Positions 1 to 10,091 are shown, numbered from the stretch's first letter. The stretch is DNA of 64,000 bases from Saprospiraceae bacterium (GCA_028285085.1 JANQQI010000129.1:30641-94640); one strand, 5' to 3'. Made by a program: numbers and translations. Notes: generated by a model not told the origin, from the sequence alone.

Positions 1-1
1 T

Positions 2-715
2 CTAACGACGTCGTTGATTTCTTCCGCCTCGTTTGCGGTTTCCACCACCTTTATCGTTAGATACGCCAACGTTAGGAGACAGGTCGCGCTTACCCAATAC
101 CTCACCTTTACAAATCCATACTTTGATCCCAATTTTACCGTAGACAGTCAAAGCTTCGGTCAAAGCATAGTCGATATCTGCACGGAAGGTGTGTAATGGA
201 GTACGTCCGTCTTTGTATTCTTCTGAACGCGCCATCTCTGCTCCATTCAAACGGCCAGAAATACGCACTTTAATCCCTTCGGCCCCTACTCGCATCGTCG
301 ATTGAATAGCCATTTTAATGGCGCGACGGTAGTTGATCCGTGCTTCAATCTGCTTAGCGATCATTTCACCAACAATGGCAGCATCCAATTCAGGCTTACG
401 GATCTCGATGATATTGATTTGAACATCTTTCCCCGTCAGTTTCTTCAACTCTTCCCGCAACTTGTCCACTTCTTTACCACCTTTACCAATAACGATACCT
501 GGACGAGAGGTATGAATGGTAATAGTGATACGCTTTAGTGTACGTTCGATGATTACACGTGCGATACCACCTTTAGGGATACGTGCAGCAAGGTAAGTAC
601 GGATTTTCTCGTCTTCAACTACTTTCTGACCGAAGTCCTTACCACCAAACCAGCTAGATTCCCAGCCACGAATGATCCCCAGACGATTGCCAATTGGATT
701 TGTTTTCTGACCCAT
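2..715 (-). CDS. rpsC: 30S ribosomal protein S3
   Basis: S3 sits in the head of the small ribosomal subunit at the mRNA entry side. The 237-residue product opens with the family N-terminus [13 protein letters not shown], has the type II KH domain with its GKGG loop at residues 77-80, then the S3 C-terminal domain and a Lys/Arg-rich tail. It is the last visible gene of the leftward ribosomal superoperon; rplP would be expected just outside the window. The TAG stop lies at the very edge, so the gene is complete. Identity is certain from the family signature and its place after rplV. Confidence 0.98.
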   Translation of the reverse strand: MGQKTNPIGNRLGIIRGWESSWFGGKDFGQKVVEDEKIRTYLAARIPKGGIARVIIERTLKRITITIHTSRPGIVIGKGGKEVDKLREELKKLTGKDVQINIIEIRKPELDAAIVGEMIAKQIEARINYRRAIKMAIQSTMRVGAEGIKVRISGRLNGAEMARSEEYKDGRTPLHTFRADIDYALTEALTVYGKIGIKVWICKGEVLGKRDLSPNVGVSNDKGGGNRKRGGRNQRRR

Positions 716-742
716 GGATTATGGTATTAAAATAAATTTAAA

Positions 743-1159
743 TTAATCGTTAGTTTCTTCTGTTACCTCTTCTTCGATTTCTTCTACTTCTGGATTTAAT
801 TCAGAATCCAAAGGCAGACGATTCTCAACAACGAGAGTAACATGATTTGTACGCTTACGAATGCGGTGCGCCCGGCCGTGTGGCGCAGGACGGAAACGCT
901 TAAGCATCGTACCTTCATTGGAGTAAACGGTTTTAATGATCAGATCATAATCATCGGCACTTACACCCATACCGTTTTTATACTCCCAGTTAGCAATAGC
1001 TGAAAGCACCAGTTTCTCCAGCCAGGTCGCTGCCTCTTTCTTCGTATAGCGCAAAATATTGAGCGCATCATCCACATTCTTTCCGCGGATGTTATCGACG
1101 ACTAGACGCATTTTGCGTGCTGACATCGGACAATTCTTGAGTTTAGCAACTGCTTCCAT
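743..1159 (-). CDS. rplV: 50S ribosomal protein L22
   Basis: L22 binds 23S rRNA and lines the peptide exit tunnel with its long beta hairpin. The reading frame is open back to an ATG at 1204, but the family start is the internal ATG at 1159 (MEAVAKLKNCPMSARKMR), and the 15 residues before it do not resemble L22. The body ends with the usual hairpin (RPAPHGRAHRIRKRTNHVTL) followed by an acidic Glu-rich C-terminal extension of about 20 residues, which is longer than in E. coli. With the 1159 start the protein has 138 residues. It lies between rpsS and rpsC in the superoperon. Confidence 0.96.
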   Translation of the reverse strand: MEAVAKLKNCPMSARKMRLVVDNIRGKNVDDALNILRYTKKEAATWLEKLVLSAIANWEYKNGMGVSADDYDLIIKTVYSNEGTMLKRFRPAPHGRAHRIRKRTNHVTLVVENRLPLDSELNPEVEEIEEEVTEETND

Positions 1160-1218
1160 ATTCGATTTGTATTTGGAAGTTTCCAGCCAGAGACCAGAAA
1201 CCAATCACTGAATTTTTA

Positions 1219-1488
1219 TTATTTCTTACGATTTCCGGCGTGGCCTTTAAAGCTACGAGTAGGGGCGAATTCGCCTAACTTGTGGCCGACCATGTTTTCT
1301 GTAACGAATACAGGAATAAATGTTTTACCGTTATGCACCGCGATGGTCTCCCCTACCATATCAGGGATAATCATTGATGCTCTTGACCAGGTTTTAATAA
1401 CCGTTTTTTTATTTGACTCTTTTGCCTTCTCAACTTTAGCGAGCAGCTTGTGAAAAACGTAAGGTCCTTTTTTAATGGATCTAGCCAT
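1219..1488 (-). CDS. rpsS: 30S ribosomal protein S19
   Basis: S19 pairs with S13 in the small-subunit head and contacts the A-site tRNA. The 89-residue product begins [16 protein letters not shown] and has the conserved [16 protein letters not shown] and [20 protein letters not shown] blocks, ending in a basic tail. Length and sequence are normal for the family. It lies between rplB and rplV, as in other bacterial S10 operons. Confidence 0.98.
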   Translation of the reverse strand: MARSIKKGPYVFHKLLAKVEKAKESNKKTVIKTWSRASMIIPDMVGETIAVHNGKTFIPVFVTENMVGHKLGEFAPTRSFKGHAGNRKK

Positions 1489-1544
1489 GATTCTGATGCT
1501 TTATAGTGACGATGGCAGCTCCAAAGAGCTACGCCGCCGGTTGA

Positions 1545-2381
1545 TTACTTCTTAGATTTTGTTTTACGCTTAGAGATGATAAGCTTGCTAGAGTGCTTCT
1601 TCGTGTTACGTGTCTTCTGACCTTTAGCCATAACACCCGTACGAGAACGTGGGTGACCACCAGAAGCACGACCTTCACCACCACCCATCGGGTGATCAAC
1701 AGGGTTCATCGCTACACCACGAACACGTGGACGACGACCTAACCAGCGTTTACGACCTGCTTTACCAAGTACTTGCTGACCGTGATCAGGGTTTGATGTA
1801 GATCCAATAGTTGCTTTACAAGACATCAGGATACGACGCACCTCGCCAGAAGGTAATTTAATAATCGCGTACTTACCCTCACGGCCCATCAACTGACCAT
1901 AAGTACCAGCACTTCGTGCCAGAGCAGCACCACGACCTGGTTGCATCTCAATAGCGTGAATAACCGCACCCAATGGAATATCTTTCATATAGAGTGAATT
2001 CCCAGTTTCAGGAGCTGCGCCCTCACCGGAAACAACTTTATCACCTACTTTCAAACCATCTGGAGCAATAATGTATCGCTTTTCACCATCTGCGTAGCTC
2101 AACAAGGCAATAAAAGCTGTACGGTTTGGATCGTATTCGATTGATTTAACCGTAGCTGGAATCCCTTCTTTATCACGCTTGAAGTCGATGATACGATAGC
2201 GGCGTTTGTGTCCACCACCTCGGTTGCGCACGGTCATTTTACCATCATGGTTACGACCACCGCTACGCTTTTGAGAAGCGATCAGGCTCTTCTCGGGCTT
2301 ATCAGTTGTCACTTCCGAGAAAGAGTTGCCAACGCGGAAGCGCGTACCCGGAGTAATTGGATTAAACTTTTTAACTGGCAT
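1545..2381 (-). CDS. rplB: 50S ribosomal protein L2
   Basis: L2 is a core large-subunit protein needed for subunit association and peptidyl transferase assembly. The 278 residues include the SH3/OB-like RNA-binding core ([18 protein letters not shown]), the [18 protein letters not shown] segment and the signature near the C-terminus ([18 protein letters not shown]) that contains the conserved histidine. Length is normal. It sits downstream of rplW in the superoperon with no promoter visible between them. Confidence 0.98.
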   Translation of the reverse strand: MPVKKFNPITPGTRFRVGNSFSEVTTDKPEKSLIASQKRSGGRNHDGKMTVRNRGGGHKRRYRIIDFKRDKEGIPATVKSIEYDPNRTAFIALLSYADGEKRYIIAPDGLKVGDKVVSGEGAAPETGNSLYMKDIPLGAVIHAIEMQPGRGAALARSAGTYGQLMGREGKYAIIKLPSGEVRRILMSCKATIGSTSNPDHGQQVLGKAGRKRWLGRRPRVRGVAMNPVDHPMGGGEGRASGGHPRSRTGVMAKGQKTRNTKKHSSKLIISKRKTKSKK

Positions 2382-2425
2382 CTTAAATATTATTTTAGCG
2401 AAACACCAAAGTGCTTTTCACAATA

Positions 2426-2725
2426 TTAAATATCACCGAAAAAGTCGATTACTTCTCCATCAGCCAAGGTTACTACGGCTTTTTTGTAAGAAGCCACGTG
2501 GCCACGAATAACTCCGGAGCGCGTGTTACGATTTTTCGCTTTAGCAGGCATAACTGCAGTGTTTACCGCTGCGACCTCAACACCGTACATTTTCTTGACA
2601 GCGTTCTTGATCTCAATTTTATTGGCATTGCGGTGCACTACGAAGCTGTATTGATTCTGATTCTCAGAAAGCAATTCTGCTTTTTCGGTAATGATTGGCT
2701 TAATTAAAATTGTCTTCTTTGCCAT
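2426..2725 (-). CDS. rplW: 50S ribosomal protein L23
   Basis: L23 lies at the peptide tunnel exit and is the docking site for trigger factor and SRP. The 99-residue sequence starts MAKKTILIKPIITEKAELLS, the typical L23 opening (KPIITEK), and contains VHRNANKIEIKNAVKKMYGV followed by the flexible loop with the RNTRSG segment. It is placed between rplD and rplB as expected. Confidence 0.97.
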   Translation of the reverse strand: MAKKTILIKPIITEKAELLSENQNQYSFVVHRNANKIEIKNAVKKMYGVEVAAVNTAVMPAKAKNRNTRSGVIRGHVASYKKAVVTLADGEVIDFFGDI

Positions 2726-2767
2726 TTGATGATAATTTCCGACGAACAGCCGTGCTGGTCACCTGAT

Positions 2768-3394
2768 TTAAGCAAAAGTTTCTTTTATTTTATCAATGCT
2801 ACCTTCTGACAAGACCAGTGTATTGGTATTCAATACCGCATAGGTACTCAAATCTTGAGCTCGGGTAACAGTCGCTTTCTGCAAGTTGCGGCTCGACAAG
2901 TGCAATACTTTATCGTAATCACCAGTAACAAGCGTTGCTTTTTTATCAGCTAATTGCAACTTATCAAGAACCACTTTGAAATCTTTGGTTTTTGCTGCAG
3001 GGAAAGTAAAGTCCTCAACAACAATGATTTCACCGGCTTTCATTTTTGCACTTAAAGCAGATTTACGAGCCAAGCGTTTTACTTTCTTATTGAGCTTGAT
3101 TCCATAGTTGCGAGGGCGAGGTCCAAAGATACGTCCACCACCACGGAACAATGGGCTTTTGATATCACCAGCACGTGCAGTACCGGTTCCCTTCTGACGC
3201 TTTATTTTGCGGGTTGAACCAGCTACGGCATTTCGCTCCTTAGCAGCATGAGTACCTTGTCGCTGGTTAGCATTGTATTGTTTAACTGCCAGGTAAATCG
3301 CATGCTCATTTGGCTCGATACCGAAGATATCATCAGGCAGTTCAACTTGCTTTCCGGTCGTTTGACCATCGATGTTATATACTTCCAGTTTCAT
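2768..3394 (-). CDS. rplD: 50S ribosomal protein L4
   Basis: L4 binds 23S rRNA early in assembly, and its extended loop reaches the exit tunnel constriction. The 208-residue product has the loop signature KRQKGTGTARAGDIKSPLFR followed by GGRIFGPRPRNY, diagnostic for L4. In E. coli L4 also represses its own operon by binding the S10 leader; whether that happens here is unknown. The start lies 4 bases beyond the stop of rplC, so translation is probably coupled. Confidence 0.97.
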   Translation of the reverse strand: MKLEVYNIDGQTTGKQVELPDDIFGIEPNEHAIYLAVKQYNANQRQGTHAAKERNAVAGSTRKIKRQKGTGTARAGDIKSPLFRGGGRIFGPRPRNYGIKLNKKVKRLARKSALSAKMKAGEIIVVEDFTFPAAKTKDFKVVLDKLQLADKKATLVTGDYDKVLHLSSRNLQKATVTRAQDLSTYAVLNTNTLVLSEGSIDKIKETFA

Positions 3395-3398
3395 TGTC

Positions 3399-4028
3399 TT
3401 ACTTTTCTAAGATTACGAATCCACCTTTATGGCCGGGGATAGCCCCTTTCAGAAGGATTAAATTTTGTTCAGGAATGACTTTCAACACGCTAATGTTTTT
3501 GATCTTAGAACGTTTACCGCCCGTACGACCTGCCATTCGCATGCCTTTGAATACTTTAGCCGGGTAAGAAGCCGCACCAATAGATCCAGGTGCACGCTGG
3601 CGGTTATGCTGACCGTGAGTCGCATCATTTACACCAGCAAAGCCATGGCGTTTAACTACACCTTGGAAACCTTTACCCTTAGAAGTACCAACTACATTGA
3701 TAATATCTCCTTCTTCGAAAAGATCAGCTTCAACTAAATCGCCTAAGCTTACGGCTTCTTCCAACGTTTCGTTGAAATCGCGGAATTCAACCACATATCG
3801 TTTAGGACCAGTCTTAGCTTTGTCGAAATGACCGAGGAGTGCTTTAGAAGTGTTTTTGGCTTTAGCATCGCCGTAGCCCAACTGGACTGCGTTGTAACCG
3901 TCGGATTCTTCAGTCTTGACCTGTGTAACCACACAAGGACCAGCTTCAACAACAGTACAAGCTATGTTATTCCCAGCATCATCATAAATGCTGGTCATAC
4001 CGATTTTTTTACCGATTAAACCGTTCAC
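3399..4028 (-). CDS. rplC: 50S ribosomal protein L3
   Basis: L3 is one of the two assembly-initiating proteins of the large subunit. The 209 residues begin [19 protein letters not shown], the standard L3 opening, and contain the conserved [15 protein letters not shown] and [16 protein letters not shown] segments that reach toward the peptidyl transferase centre. The 156-base spacer before it (toward rpsJ) is unusually long for this operon and contains two hairpins. Confidence 0.97.
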   Translation of the reverse strand: MNGLIGKKIGMTSIYDDAGNNIACTVVEAGPCVVTQVKTEESDGYNAVQLGYGDAKAKNTSKALLGHFDKAKTGPKRYVVEFRDFNETLEEAVSLGDLVEADLFEEGDIINVVGTSKGKGFQGVVKRHGFAGVNDATHGQHNRQRAPGSIGAASYPAKVFKGMRMAGRTGGKRSKIKNISVLKVIPEQNLILLKGAIPGHKGGFVILEK

Positions 4029-4086
4029 TTTATTAAGTTTTAATTATGAACATCGAAATCTATGGACCACAACAAACAACCGTTTT

Positions 4087-4159
4087 GCTCGCATGACTGC
4101 GATTGCAAACGAAAGCCGTTGGGCATTTTTCACGAATCTCTAGTATGACTAGACATTCG
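4087..4159 (-). promoter_or_regulatory. Paired hairpins between rpsJ and rplC
   Basis: The spacer upstream of rplC has two inverted repeats. One has arms at 4133-4144 and 4148-4159 (11 of 12 positions pair, 3-base loop). The other, around 4087-4112, has a TCGCA/TGCGA core stem. Neither is followed by a clean T-run on the minus strand, so they are not classical terminators. They could be an RNA-processing site or a ribosomal-protein binding leader. This is inference from inverted repeats only. Confidence 0.35.
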
Positions 4160-4184
4160 CGGGCAGAACTTTCGAAAAAACTAT

Positions 4185-4493
4185 TTACGTCAATTTGACC
4201 TGAATATCCACACCGCTGGGCAGTTCCAGTTTTGACAAAGCGTCAACTGTTTTCTGGGTAGGGGTGTAAATTTCGATCAATCGTTTGTGGGTCCGAAGTT
4301 GGAACTGCTCCCGAGATTTCTTATTGACGTGCGGTGAACGGAGCACGGTAAAGATTTTCTTCTCAGTGGGCAGCGGAATCGGACCCGTAACAACTGCACC
4401 GCTGTTACGTACCGTCTTCACGATTTTCTCAGTTGACTTATCAACAAGGTTGTGATCGTAAGAACGGAGTTTGATTCTGATTTTTTGATTCAT
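4185..4493 (-). CDS. rpsJ: 30S ribosomal protein S10
   Basis: S10 is a small-subunit head protein that also serves as NusE in antitermination complexes. The 102-residue product begins [20 protein letters not shown] and includes [20 protein letters not shown], both S10 signatures. It follows fusA directly, without the tuf gene found at this place in many Proteobacteria; that absence is usual in Bacteroidota. Confidence 0.98.
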   Translation of the reverse strand: MNQKIRIKLRSYDHNLVDKSTEKIVKTVRNSGAVVTGPIPLPTEKKIFTVLRSPHVNKKSREQFQLRTHKRLIEIYTPTQKTVDALSKLELPSGVDIQVKLT

Positions 4494-4585
4494 GACCCTT
4501 TTTTCAAAAAATTACGCTGATTAAATAAGATGGTTGGCTAGCCGCAGCCTTAGCTTACGGCTGCCAAACATCGTTGATCTTTATA

Positions 4586-6718
4586 CTATACTTTTACAGT
4601 ACCTTTTGCTTTTTCAATAACCTCTTCGGCGATATTCTTCGGTGCTGGAGCGTAGTGTGAAAACTCCATCGTTGAAGAAGCACGACCAGAAGTGATTGTA
4701 CGTAAAGAAGTTACGTAACCGAACATCTCAGCCAGGGGCACATCCGCTTGGATAGCTACTGCACCTGGTCGAGGATCTTGTCCTTTAGGCAAACCACGAC
4801 GACGGTTCAAGTCACCAATTACGTTACCAACATACTCTTCTGGTGTAACCACCTCCAATTTCATAATTGGCTCCATGAGTGTCGGCTTGGTCTTGGTAGC
4901 GGCAGCTTTGAAACCTTCCTTCGCACAAAGTTCGAAGGCAATTGGTTTTGAATCCACTGCGTGCATCGAACCATCGAATACACGTACTTTCATGCTGTCG
5001 ATATTGTAACCAGCCAGGATACCATTATTCATCATGGAGGTAAAACCATCACGAATCGGCTTCTGGTAGTTTTTATCGATCGAACCACCGACGATACCCC
5101 AATCAAATTGCAATTTGACTTTGCCTGATTTGAAATCTTCGCTTTCGAGGAATTCTTCGTCCGCAGGACCTAATTCGAATTCCATATCAGCAAACAAACC
5201 AGAACCACCAGACTGCTTTTTAAGTCGCTCGCGGTGAGAAACAGTAAGCGTTAGTGCTTCTTTATAGTTAACCTGAGGCTGACCTTGGTTACATTCAACT
5301 TTAAATTCACGCTTCAGACGATCCAGGATAATTTCCAAGTGTAACTCACCCATACCGCTAATTACGGTTTGAGCAGTGTCTTCGTCGTAACGTACACGGA
5401 AAGTAGGATCCTCTTCTGACAATTTAGCCAACGCCATACCGAGTTTTTCAACATCTTTCTGCGTTTTAGGCTCGATAGCTACCCCGATTACAGGATCAGG
5501 GAAAGTCATACTTTCCAGAACGATAGGATTATCCAAGTCGCACAGGGTATCACCCGTACGAATATCCTTAAATCCTACACCAGCAGCAATATCACCCGCT
5601 TCAACACGAGGAATTGGATTCTGCTTATTAGCGTGCATCTGGTAGATACGAGAGATTCGCTCTTTGTTGCCAGAACGTGTATTCAACACATAAGAACCAG
5701 CATCTAAGCCACCAGAGTAAACACGGAAGAAGCACAATCGACCTACATAAGGGTCGGTAGCAATCTTGAAAGCCAAAGCCGCAAACGGCTCAGTAACATC
5801 AGGCTTACGAGTTACTTCCTCTTCCGTCTTAGGATTGATTCCTTCAACAGCTTCGATATCAACCGGAGAAGGTAAGAAAGCGCAAACTGCATCCAGAAGT
5901 GCTTGTACACCTTTGTTTTTAAAGGCAGAACCACACATCATTGGCACAATTGCCATATCGATAACGGCCGCACGAATAGCAGCACGCATTTCTTCAACTG
6001 TAATTGAGTCAGGATCCTCGAAGTATTTCTCCATCAAAGATTCGTCGTACTCAGCTAGTGCTTCTACCAGTTTTTCACGGTATTCATTCACTGTATCTAC
6101 CAAGTCTGCAGGAATCTCGATTTCCTCGTAGGTCATACCCTGAGTCTCGTCATCCCAAACGATAGCTTTACCGGTCATCAAATCGACCACCCCTTTAAAG
6201 GTTTCTTCAGCACCGATAGGAATCTGTAATGGAACTGCATTAGCTCCCAGTTTTTCTTTAACGTCATTTACAACGTTTAAGAAATCAGCACCAGAACGGT
6301 CCATTTTGTTGACAAACCCGATACGTGGTACGCGGTAGCGGTCAGCTTGACGCCATACAGTCTCAGACTGAGGCTCAACACCAGATACTGCACAGAATAA
6401 TGCTACAGTACCGTCCAATACACGCAAAGAACGCTCTACCTCAACGGTGAAATCAACGTGACCAGGAGTATCAATAATATTTACTGAATACTCTTTGTCT
6501 AACCATTTCCAAGATGTTTTAGTCGCAGCAGAAGTAATCGTGATACCTCGTTCCTGCTCCTGCTCCATCCAGTCCATGGTAGCAGCACCGTCGTGTACCT
6601 CGCCAATCTTATGGCTGATACCGGTATAATAAAGGATACGCTCAGTAGTCGTGGTTTTACCGGCATCAATGTGCGCGGCAATCCCGATATTTCGCGTAAA
6701 TTTGAGATCTTTTGCCAT
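4586..6718 (-). CDS. fusA: Elongation factor G
   Basis: EF-G is the GTPase that drives ribosomal translocation and, with RRF, ribosome recycling. The 710-residue protein shows the G-domain motifs [14 protein letters not shown] (P-loop), [10 protein letters not shown] (switch), DTPGHVDFT and [10 protein letters not shown], then domains II-V ending in a normal C-terminus ([16 protein letters not shown]). Length matches full EF-G. It lies between rpsG and rpsJ in the fused str-S10 operon. No second EF-G copy is visible in this window. Confidence 0.98.
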   Translation of the reverse strand: MAKDLKFTRNIGIAAHIDAGKTTTTERILYYTGISHKIGEVHDGAATMDWMEQEQERGITITSAATKTSWKWLDKEYSVNIIDTPGHVDFTVEVERSLRVLDGTVALFCAVSGVEPQSETVWRQADRYRVPRIGFVNKMDRSGADFLNVVNDVKEKLGANAVPLQIPIGAEETFKGVVDLMTGKAIVWDDETQGMTYEEIEIPADLVDTVNEYREKLVEALAEYDESLMEKYFEDPDSITVEEMRAAIRAAVIDMAIVPMMCGSAFKNKGVQALLDAVCAFLPSPVDIEAVEGINPKTEEEVTRKPDVTEPFAALAFKIATDPYVGRLCFFRVYSGGLDAGSYVLNTRSGNKERISRIYQMHANKQNPIPRVEAGDIAAGVGFKDIRTGDTLCDLDNPIVLESMTFPDPVIGVAIEPKTQKDVEKLGMALAKLSEEDPTFRVRYDEDTAQTVISGMGELHLEIILDRLKREFKVECNQGQPQVNYKEALTLTVSHRERLKKQSGGSGLFADMEFELGPADEEFLESEDFKSGKVKLQFDWGIVGGSIDKNYQKPIRDGFTSMMNNGILAGYNIDSMKVRVFDGSMHAVDSKPIAFELCAKEGFKAAATKTKPTLMEPIMKLEVVTPEEYVGNVIGDLNRRRGLPKGQDPRPGAVAIQADVPLAEMFGYVTSLRTITSGRASSTMEFSHYAPAPKNIAEEVIEKAKGTVKV

Positions 6719-6774
6719 GATTAATTAATTCTAAATCGCTTTATAAAATAATGGTGAAATGCCTTGAATAAAAG

Positions 6775-7242
6775 TTACACTCGGAAGTGAGCGAATGCAC
6801 GGTTTGATTCAGCCATGCGATGCGTATCTTCTTTACGCTTCACCGCGGCTCCCTCACCTTTACTTGCTGCAATCAACTCAGCTGCGAGCTTTTCTGCGAA
6901 ACCTTTACCACTACGCTGGCGAGCAAACTTAATCAACCACTTCATTCCGATAGAGATTTTACGCTTAGCGCGAATCTCTGTAGGAATCTGGAAAGTCGCA
7001 CCACCAATACGACGACTACGTACCTCCACTTGTGGCATAGCATTATTCAATGCTTTTTTCCAAATGCCGTGCTCTTCTTCGCCAGTACGTTGCTTCACGA
7101 TATCCATTGCATCGTAGAAAAGCTTGAATGCAACACCTTTCTTACCTTGTAGCATCAGGTTGTTGACAAACTGGGTTACCATTTGATCACCGTAACGAGG
7201 ATCTGGCTGTATAACTCTTAATTTTGGTTTTCTTTTTCGCAT
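6775..7242 (-). CDS. rpsG: 30S ribosomal protein S7
   Basis: S7 starts assembly of the small-subunit head and lines the E site. The 155 residues begin [19 protein letters not shown] and contain [20 protein letters not shown], both S7 hallmarks. The position between rpsL and fusA is the standard str order. Confidence 0.98.
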   Translation of the reverse strand: MRKRKPKLRVIQPDPRYGDQMVTQFVNNLMLQGKKGVAFKLFYDAMDIVKQRTGEEEHGIWKKALNNAMPQVEVRSRRIGGATFQIPTEIRAKRKISIGMKWLIKFARQRSGKGFAEKLAAELIAASKGEGAAVKRKEDTHRMAESNRAFAHFRV

Positions 7243-7284
7243 TTTAAAAAGCTTGGTTGATTACACCTTATATATAGCGTCAAA

Positions 7285-7659
7285 TTATTTCTTAGGACGT
7301 TTAGTACCGTATTTAGAACGGCTTTGTAAACGATCAGTTACACCCGCTGTATCCAATGCACCACGAACGATAGTGTAACGTACACCCGGCAAATCTTTCA
7401 CACGACCTCCACGAATCAATACGATTGAGTGCTCCTGCAAATTGTGGCCCTCACCTGGGATGTAGGCAATCACCTCAATTTGGTTCGTCAAACGTACTTT
7501 TGCCACTTTACGCAAAGCCGAGTTCGGCTTCTTTGGTGTAGTGGTATAAACCCGTGTACATACGCCACGCTTCTGTGGGCAGGCGTCGAGGGCACGTGAT
7601 TTACTAGCGGTAATGATCTTCTTTCTGCCTTTTCGAACGAGTTGATTGATTGTAGGCAT
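7285..7659 (-). CDS. rpsL: 30S ribosomal protein S12
   Basis: S12 sits at the decoding centre and influences fidelity; changes in it give streptomycin resistance. The 124 residues start [15 protein letters not shown] and include [18 protein letters not shown] and [20 protein letters not shown], which surround the decoding-site lysines; both lysines are wild-type (KKPNS and GGRVKDLPG). It is the first gene of the superoperon, and the promoter lies about 115 bases upstream. Confidence 0.98.
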   Translation of the reverse strand: MPTINQLVRKGRKKIITASKSRALDACPQKRGVCTRVYTTTPKKPNSALRKVAKVRLTNQIEVIAYIPGEGHNLQEHSIVLIRGGRVKDLPGVRYTIVRGALDTAGVTDRLQSRSKYGTKRPKK

Positions 7660-7771
7660 ACTTATATGCGTTTAATGTTAATTCTAAATTTACTTTGGAT
7701 TTTCTACCGAAAGCCTTTAAAATCAAGGGTTTGACCTGTTTAAAGCCTCCTCCCGGCCTGAAAAGCGAATG

Positions 7772-7802
7772 CAAAGATAAAACTAATTTCATGTAATACA
7801 AA
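7772..7802 (-). promoter_or_regulatory. Main promoter of the ribosomal superoperon
   Basis: Read on the minus strand this is TTTG (7802-7799), a 19-base spacer, then TATCTTTG (7779-7772). That is an exact match to the Bacteroidota sigma-ABfr consensus TTTG-N19-21-TAnnTTTG. Transcription would start a few bases further left, giving a leader of roughly 110 nt before rpsL. It is the best promoter in the window. Confidence 0.8.
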
Positions 7803-7901
7803 CCCCGATTTGAAAATAATTCGGCTTTTTTGCACTTTTCCTAATCCTTACTGCAACAAAATTTGGGTTTGGCCGAAAAAAGCTGTTGTTTAGCCCTCAT
7901 T

Positions 7902-8351
7902 ATGGATAACATCAGCATCAGATTGGCTCAAACCGCTGACTTGCCTGCGATCTATGAATTGGTCAAAGAACTGGCCGTTTACGAAAAAGCTGGGGAGCAG
8001 GTGACGGCTAGCTTAGAGGACTATCAACGTGATTTTGCAGCAGGCATTTTTGAGGCGCAGGTTGCTGAAGTTGACAACCATATTGCTGGCACGGTCATTT
8101 ACTATATGACCTATTCAACCTGGAAAGGTCGCATGCTTTATTTAGAAGACTTTGTGGTGCAGCAAGCTTATCGACGATATGGCATTGGGCAACGCCTTTT
8201 CGATGCTTTCCTCCAGACGGCTCGGGAGAAAGAAGCACGACTGGTCAAATGGCAAGTCCTTGACTGGAATGAACCGGCCATAGCTTTTTATCAGAAAAAT
8301 CGAGCGATCATTGAGCAAGAATGGTGGAATGGTAAAATCTTTTTAGAATAA
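7902..8351 (+). CDS. GNAT family N-acetyltransferase
   Basis: This is a small acetyl-CoA-dependent N-acetyltransferase of the diamine/spermidine acetyltransferase-like GNAT branch. The core is typical: IRLAQTADLPAIYELVKEL at the N-terminus, the beta4 strand MLYLEDFVVQQAYRRYGIGQ, which contains the acetyl-CoA pyrophosphate loop (R-x-x-G-I-G), then the ALXFYXK-like AIAFYQKNRAI. The frame is open from a TTG at 7863, but the ATG at 7902 (MDNISIRLAQ) gives the usual GNAT start and 149 residues. The substrate cannot be told from sequence. It is divergent from rpsL. Confidence 0.88.
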   Translation: MDNISIRLAQTADLPAIYELVKELAVYEKAGEQVTASLEDYQRDFAAGIFEAQVAEVDNHIAGTVIYYMTYSTWKGRMLYLEDFVVQQAYRRYGIGQRLFDAFLQTAREKEARLVKWQVLDWNEPAIAFYQKNRAIIEQEWWNGKIFLE

Positions 8352-8515
8352 CCCACGAGTGAGGTACGAAACCGTTCCAAGAAGGGATCGTCTTATATTT
8401 GTCAAATATTAATAGAATATTTGTATAAAATGTAAGAAGTTAGTAATTTAGTGTCCAAATATTGATCACATCTCCATTTTATCGGAGTTTTAAAATATAG
8501 TGTTTCATAGTGTGA

Positions 8516-8548
8516 GGGGTAACCGCTGCGGTGGTTGCTCCTTTTTTT
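8516..8548 (+). terminator. Strong intrinsic terminator hairpin
   Basis: GGGGTAACCGC (8516-8526) pairs along its whole length with GTGGTTGCTCC (8531-8541), with one G-T pair each side, a TGCG tetraloop and seven T residues immediately after. This is a textbook Rho-independent terminator on the plus strand. It could end the GNAT transcript, whose stop is 165 bases upstream, or a separate short RNA. Confidence 0.75.
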
Positions 8549-9028
8549 CGTCTCTCCTTGCATTGTTTTTACGGAAATAGCTTACCTGGCTTAGCACCTT
8601 ACCCATTTAAATATAGTTATCAGTTGGAAGAAGCAGATGTACTAACCAAAGTCGATGAACAGATATATCAGCTGTCATTGGCCCATTGGTTTGAACATCA
8701 ACTTTATCGAGTTGATGCAGACCAAAGAAGTCTGAACTATTTTGTCCCTTACGCAGGTATTGATGCTTTCAATTATATCATCGAATTTGATCAGGAGATT
8801 CAGTTAGCAAACAAAGAAAATATCGACCAAAAAGTGGTCAATGACTGTGGTTCTTACAATATCTCAGCGAATCAAATCAACCCTAAAATGATTTCTATAC
8901 GCGCCAAGTACATCATAAAAAGCAATCACATTAAAGCGGATTCGGTTAGTGATTTGTCAGATTTGAATCGGGCAGCAACCCGAGCAGACGACGAGGGATT
9001 ATATTTTCAAATCGTTTCTAACAAATAA
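8531..9028 (+). CDS. Hypothetical protein, possibly a 5'-truncated gene
   Basis: I do not recognise this protein. The frame is open for about 165 residues with coding-like, mixed polar/aromatic composition (for example YAGIDAFNYIIEFDQEIQLA), but it lacks a credible start. The only upstream GTG (8531) lies inside the 3' arm of a terminator hairpin, a TTG occurs at 8558, and the first in-frame ATG is very late. No signal peptide, membrane span or known motif is visible. It may be the remnant of a larger gene, or start at a weak TTG. It lies between the terminator and the convergent polyprenyl synthase gene. Confidence 0.35.
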   Translation: MVAPFFRLSLHCFYGNSLPGLAPYPFKYSYQLEEADVLTKVDEQIYQLSLAHWFEHQLYRVDADQRSLNYFVPYAGIDAFNYIIEFDQEIQLANKENIDQKVVNDCGSYNISANQINPKMISIRAKYIIKSNHIKADSVSDLSDLNRAATRADDEGLYFQIVSNK

Positions 9029-9087
9029 AATACTCAGAAAAAAATCCGTTAATGACATTGGACGAAATCGGTCAAAAAAGTGGAGAA

Positions 9088-10062
9088 TTAGACCTCTCGT
9101 CCCATTAACTGGTCTGCTAACTGACGAAGATTTGATAATCGATCGGGTGTCACATTTAGCGCATCTAAGGCCGCATGAGCGCGTTGTAAATAATCATTCT
9201 GAACGACCTCGGCCGCTTCGCGCACTTGGAGTTGATTGAACAGGTTTTTAACCATAGCAATTTTAGCTGCCTCGTCGGTCGTGGGTGTGTTCATTAGACT
9301 GTTTAGCTCAGCGGCAGTAGCCGAATCGGCGAGCTCTAGGGCTTTTAATACGAGATAGGTTTTTTTATTCTGCACGATATCACCGCCTACTTTTTTACCA
9401 AACTTAGCCGGATCGCCGAAGGTATCAAGAATATCGTCCTGCAATTGAAAAGCAATACCAACATTCAGTCCAAAATCATAGATATGCTGCGCTTCGGTGG
9501 CTGAAGCACCGCCAATTAAAGCGCCCATTTGCATCCCTCCGGCCAGTAATACCGCCGTTTTGAGTCGAATCATATTAATATAGGCTTCGATAGAAACCGT
9601 GGATTGATTTTCAAAATCCATATCGAATTGTTGCCCTTCACATACGCCAATAGCCACAGCATTGAAAATTTCTAATAGGCGTTGAGGTTGAGCGTAAGCG
9701 ACTTGTCCCAGGTACTGATAAGCGTAGATCAGCATAACATCGCCCGAGAGAATGCCCGTATTAACATCATAGAGCGTATGCACCGTTTGATGGCCACGAC
9801 GCAGAGGTGCATCGTCCATAATATCATCGTGTAAGAGCGTGAAGTTATGGAATATTTCTACTGCAAAAGCAGCGGGGAGCGCCGCATCAATCTCTTCCCG
9901 GAAGATATTACAGGCCATGAGCAGCATTACGGGACGAAGACGTTTGCCCCCTAAACCAAGGATGTAATTAACCGGAGCGTAAAGATGCTGAGGTTCTTGA
10001 TTGAATTGTTGCTGTTGGTGATATTCCGAATAACGCGCTTGCAGTGATTTGACTGTTACCAT
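9088..10062 (-). CDS. Polyprenyl diphosphate synthase (trans-isoprenyl)
   Basis: This enzyme makes linear prenyl diphosphates by head-to-tail condensation of IPP with allylic diphosphates, feeding quinone, carotenoid or undecaprenyl pathways. Both Asp-rich motifs are present: FARM, in LLHDDIMDDAPLRRG, and SARM, in FQLQDDILDTFGD, with the GKRLRP substrate-binding segment near residue 50. Bulky residues ahead of FARM (HNFTLL) set chain length, but I cannot assign C15, C20 or longer. The frame opens at 10086, but the ATG at 10062 (MVTVKSLQARY) lies just downstream of a TATGTTTG promoter element and is preferred; this gives 324 residues. Confidence 0.93.
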   Translation of the reverse strand: MVTVKSLQARYSEYHQQQQFNQEPQHLYAPVNYILGLGGKRLRPVMLLMACNIFREEIDAALPAAFAVEIFHNFTLLHDDIMDDAPLRRGHQTVHTLYDVNTGILSGDVMLIYAYQYLGQVAYAQPQRLLEIFNAVAIGVCEGQQFDMDFENQSTVSIEAYINMIRLKTAVLLAGGMQMGALIGGASATEAQHIYDFGLNVGIAFQLQDDILDTFGDPAKFGKKVGGDIVQNKKTYLVLKALELADSATAAELNSLMNTPTTDEAAKIAMVKNLFNQLQVREAAEVVQNDYLQRAHAALDALNVTPDRLSNLRQLADQLMGREV

Positions 10063-10083
10063 GATCCTGATCGGGACTTTTGG

Positions 10084-10091
10084 CAAACATA
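10084..10091 (-). promoter_or_regulatory. Candidate -7 element of the prenyl synthase gene
   Basis: TATGTTTG on the minus strand matches TAnnTTTG. It is 22 bases from the ATG at 10062 and overlaps the alternative start at 10086, which argues for the shorter protein. No clear -33 TTTG is seen. Confidence 0.35.

Noticed and set aside
4494..4585. Missing tuf gene between fusA and rpsJ considered as a deletion
   Set aside because: Absence of tuf at this place is normal in Bacteroidota.
7604..7801. 65-codon frame upstream of and overlapping rpsL
   Set aside because: It spans the superoperon promoter and overlaps rpsL in another frame.
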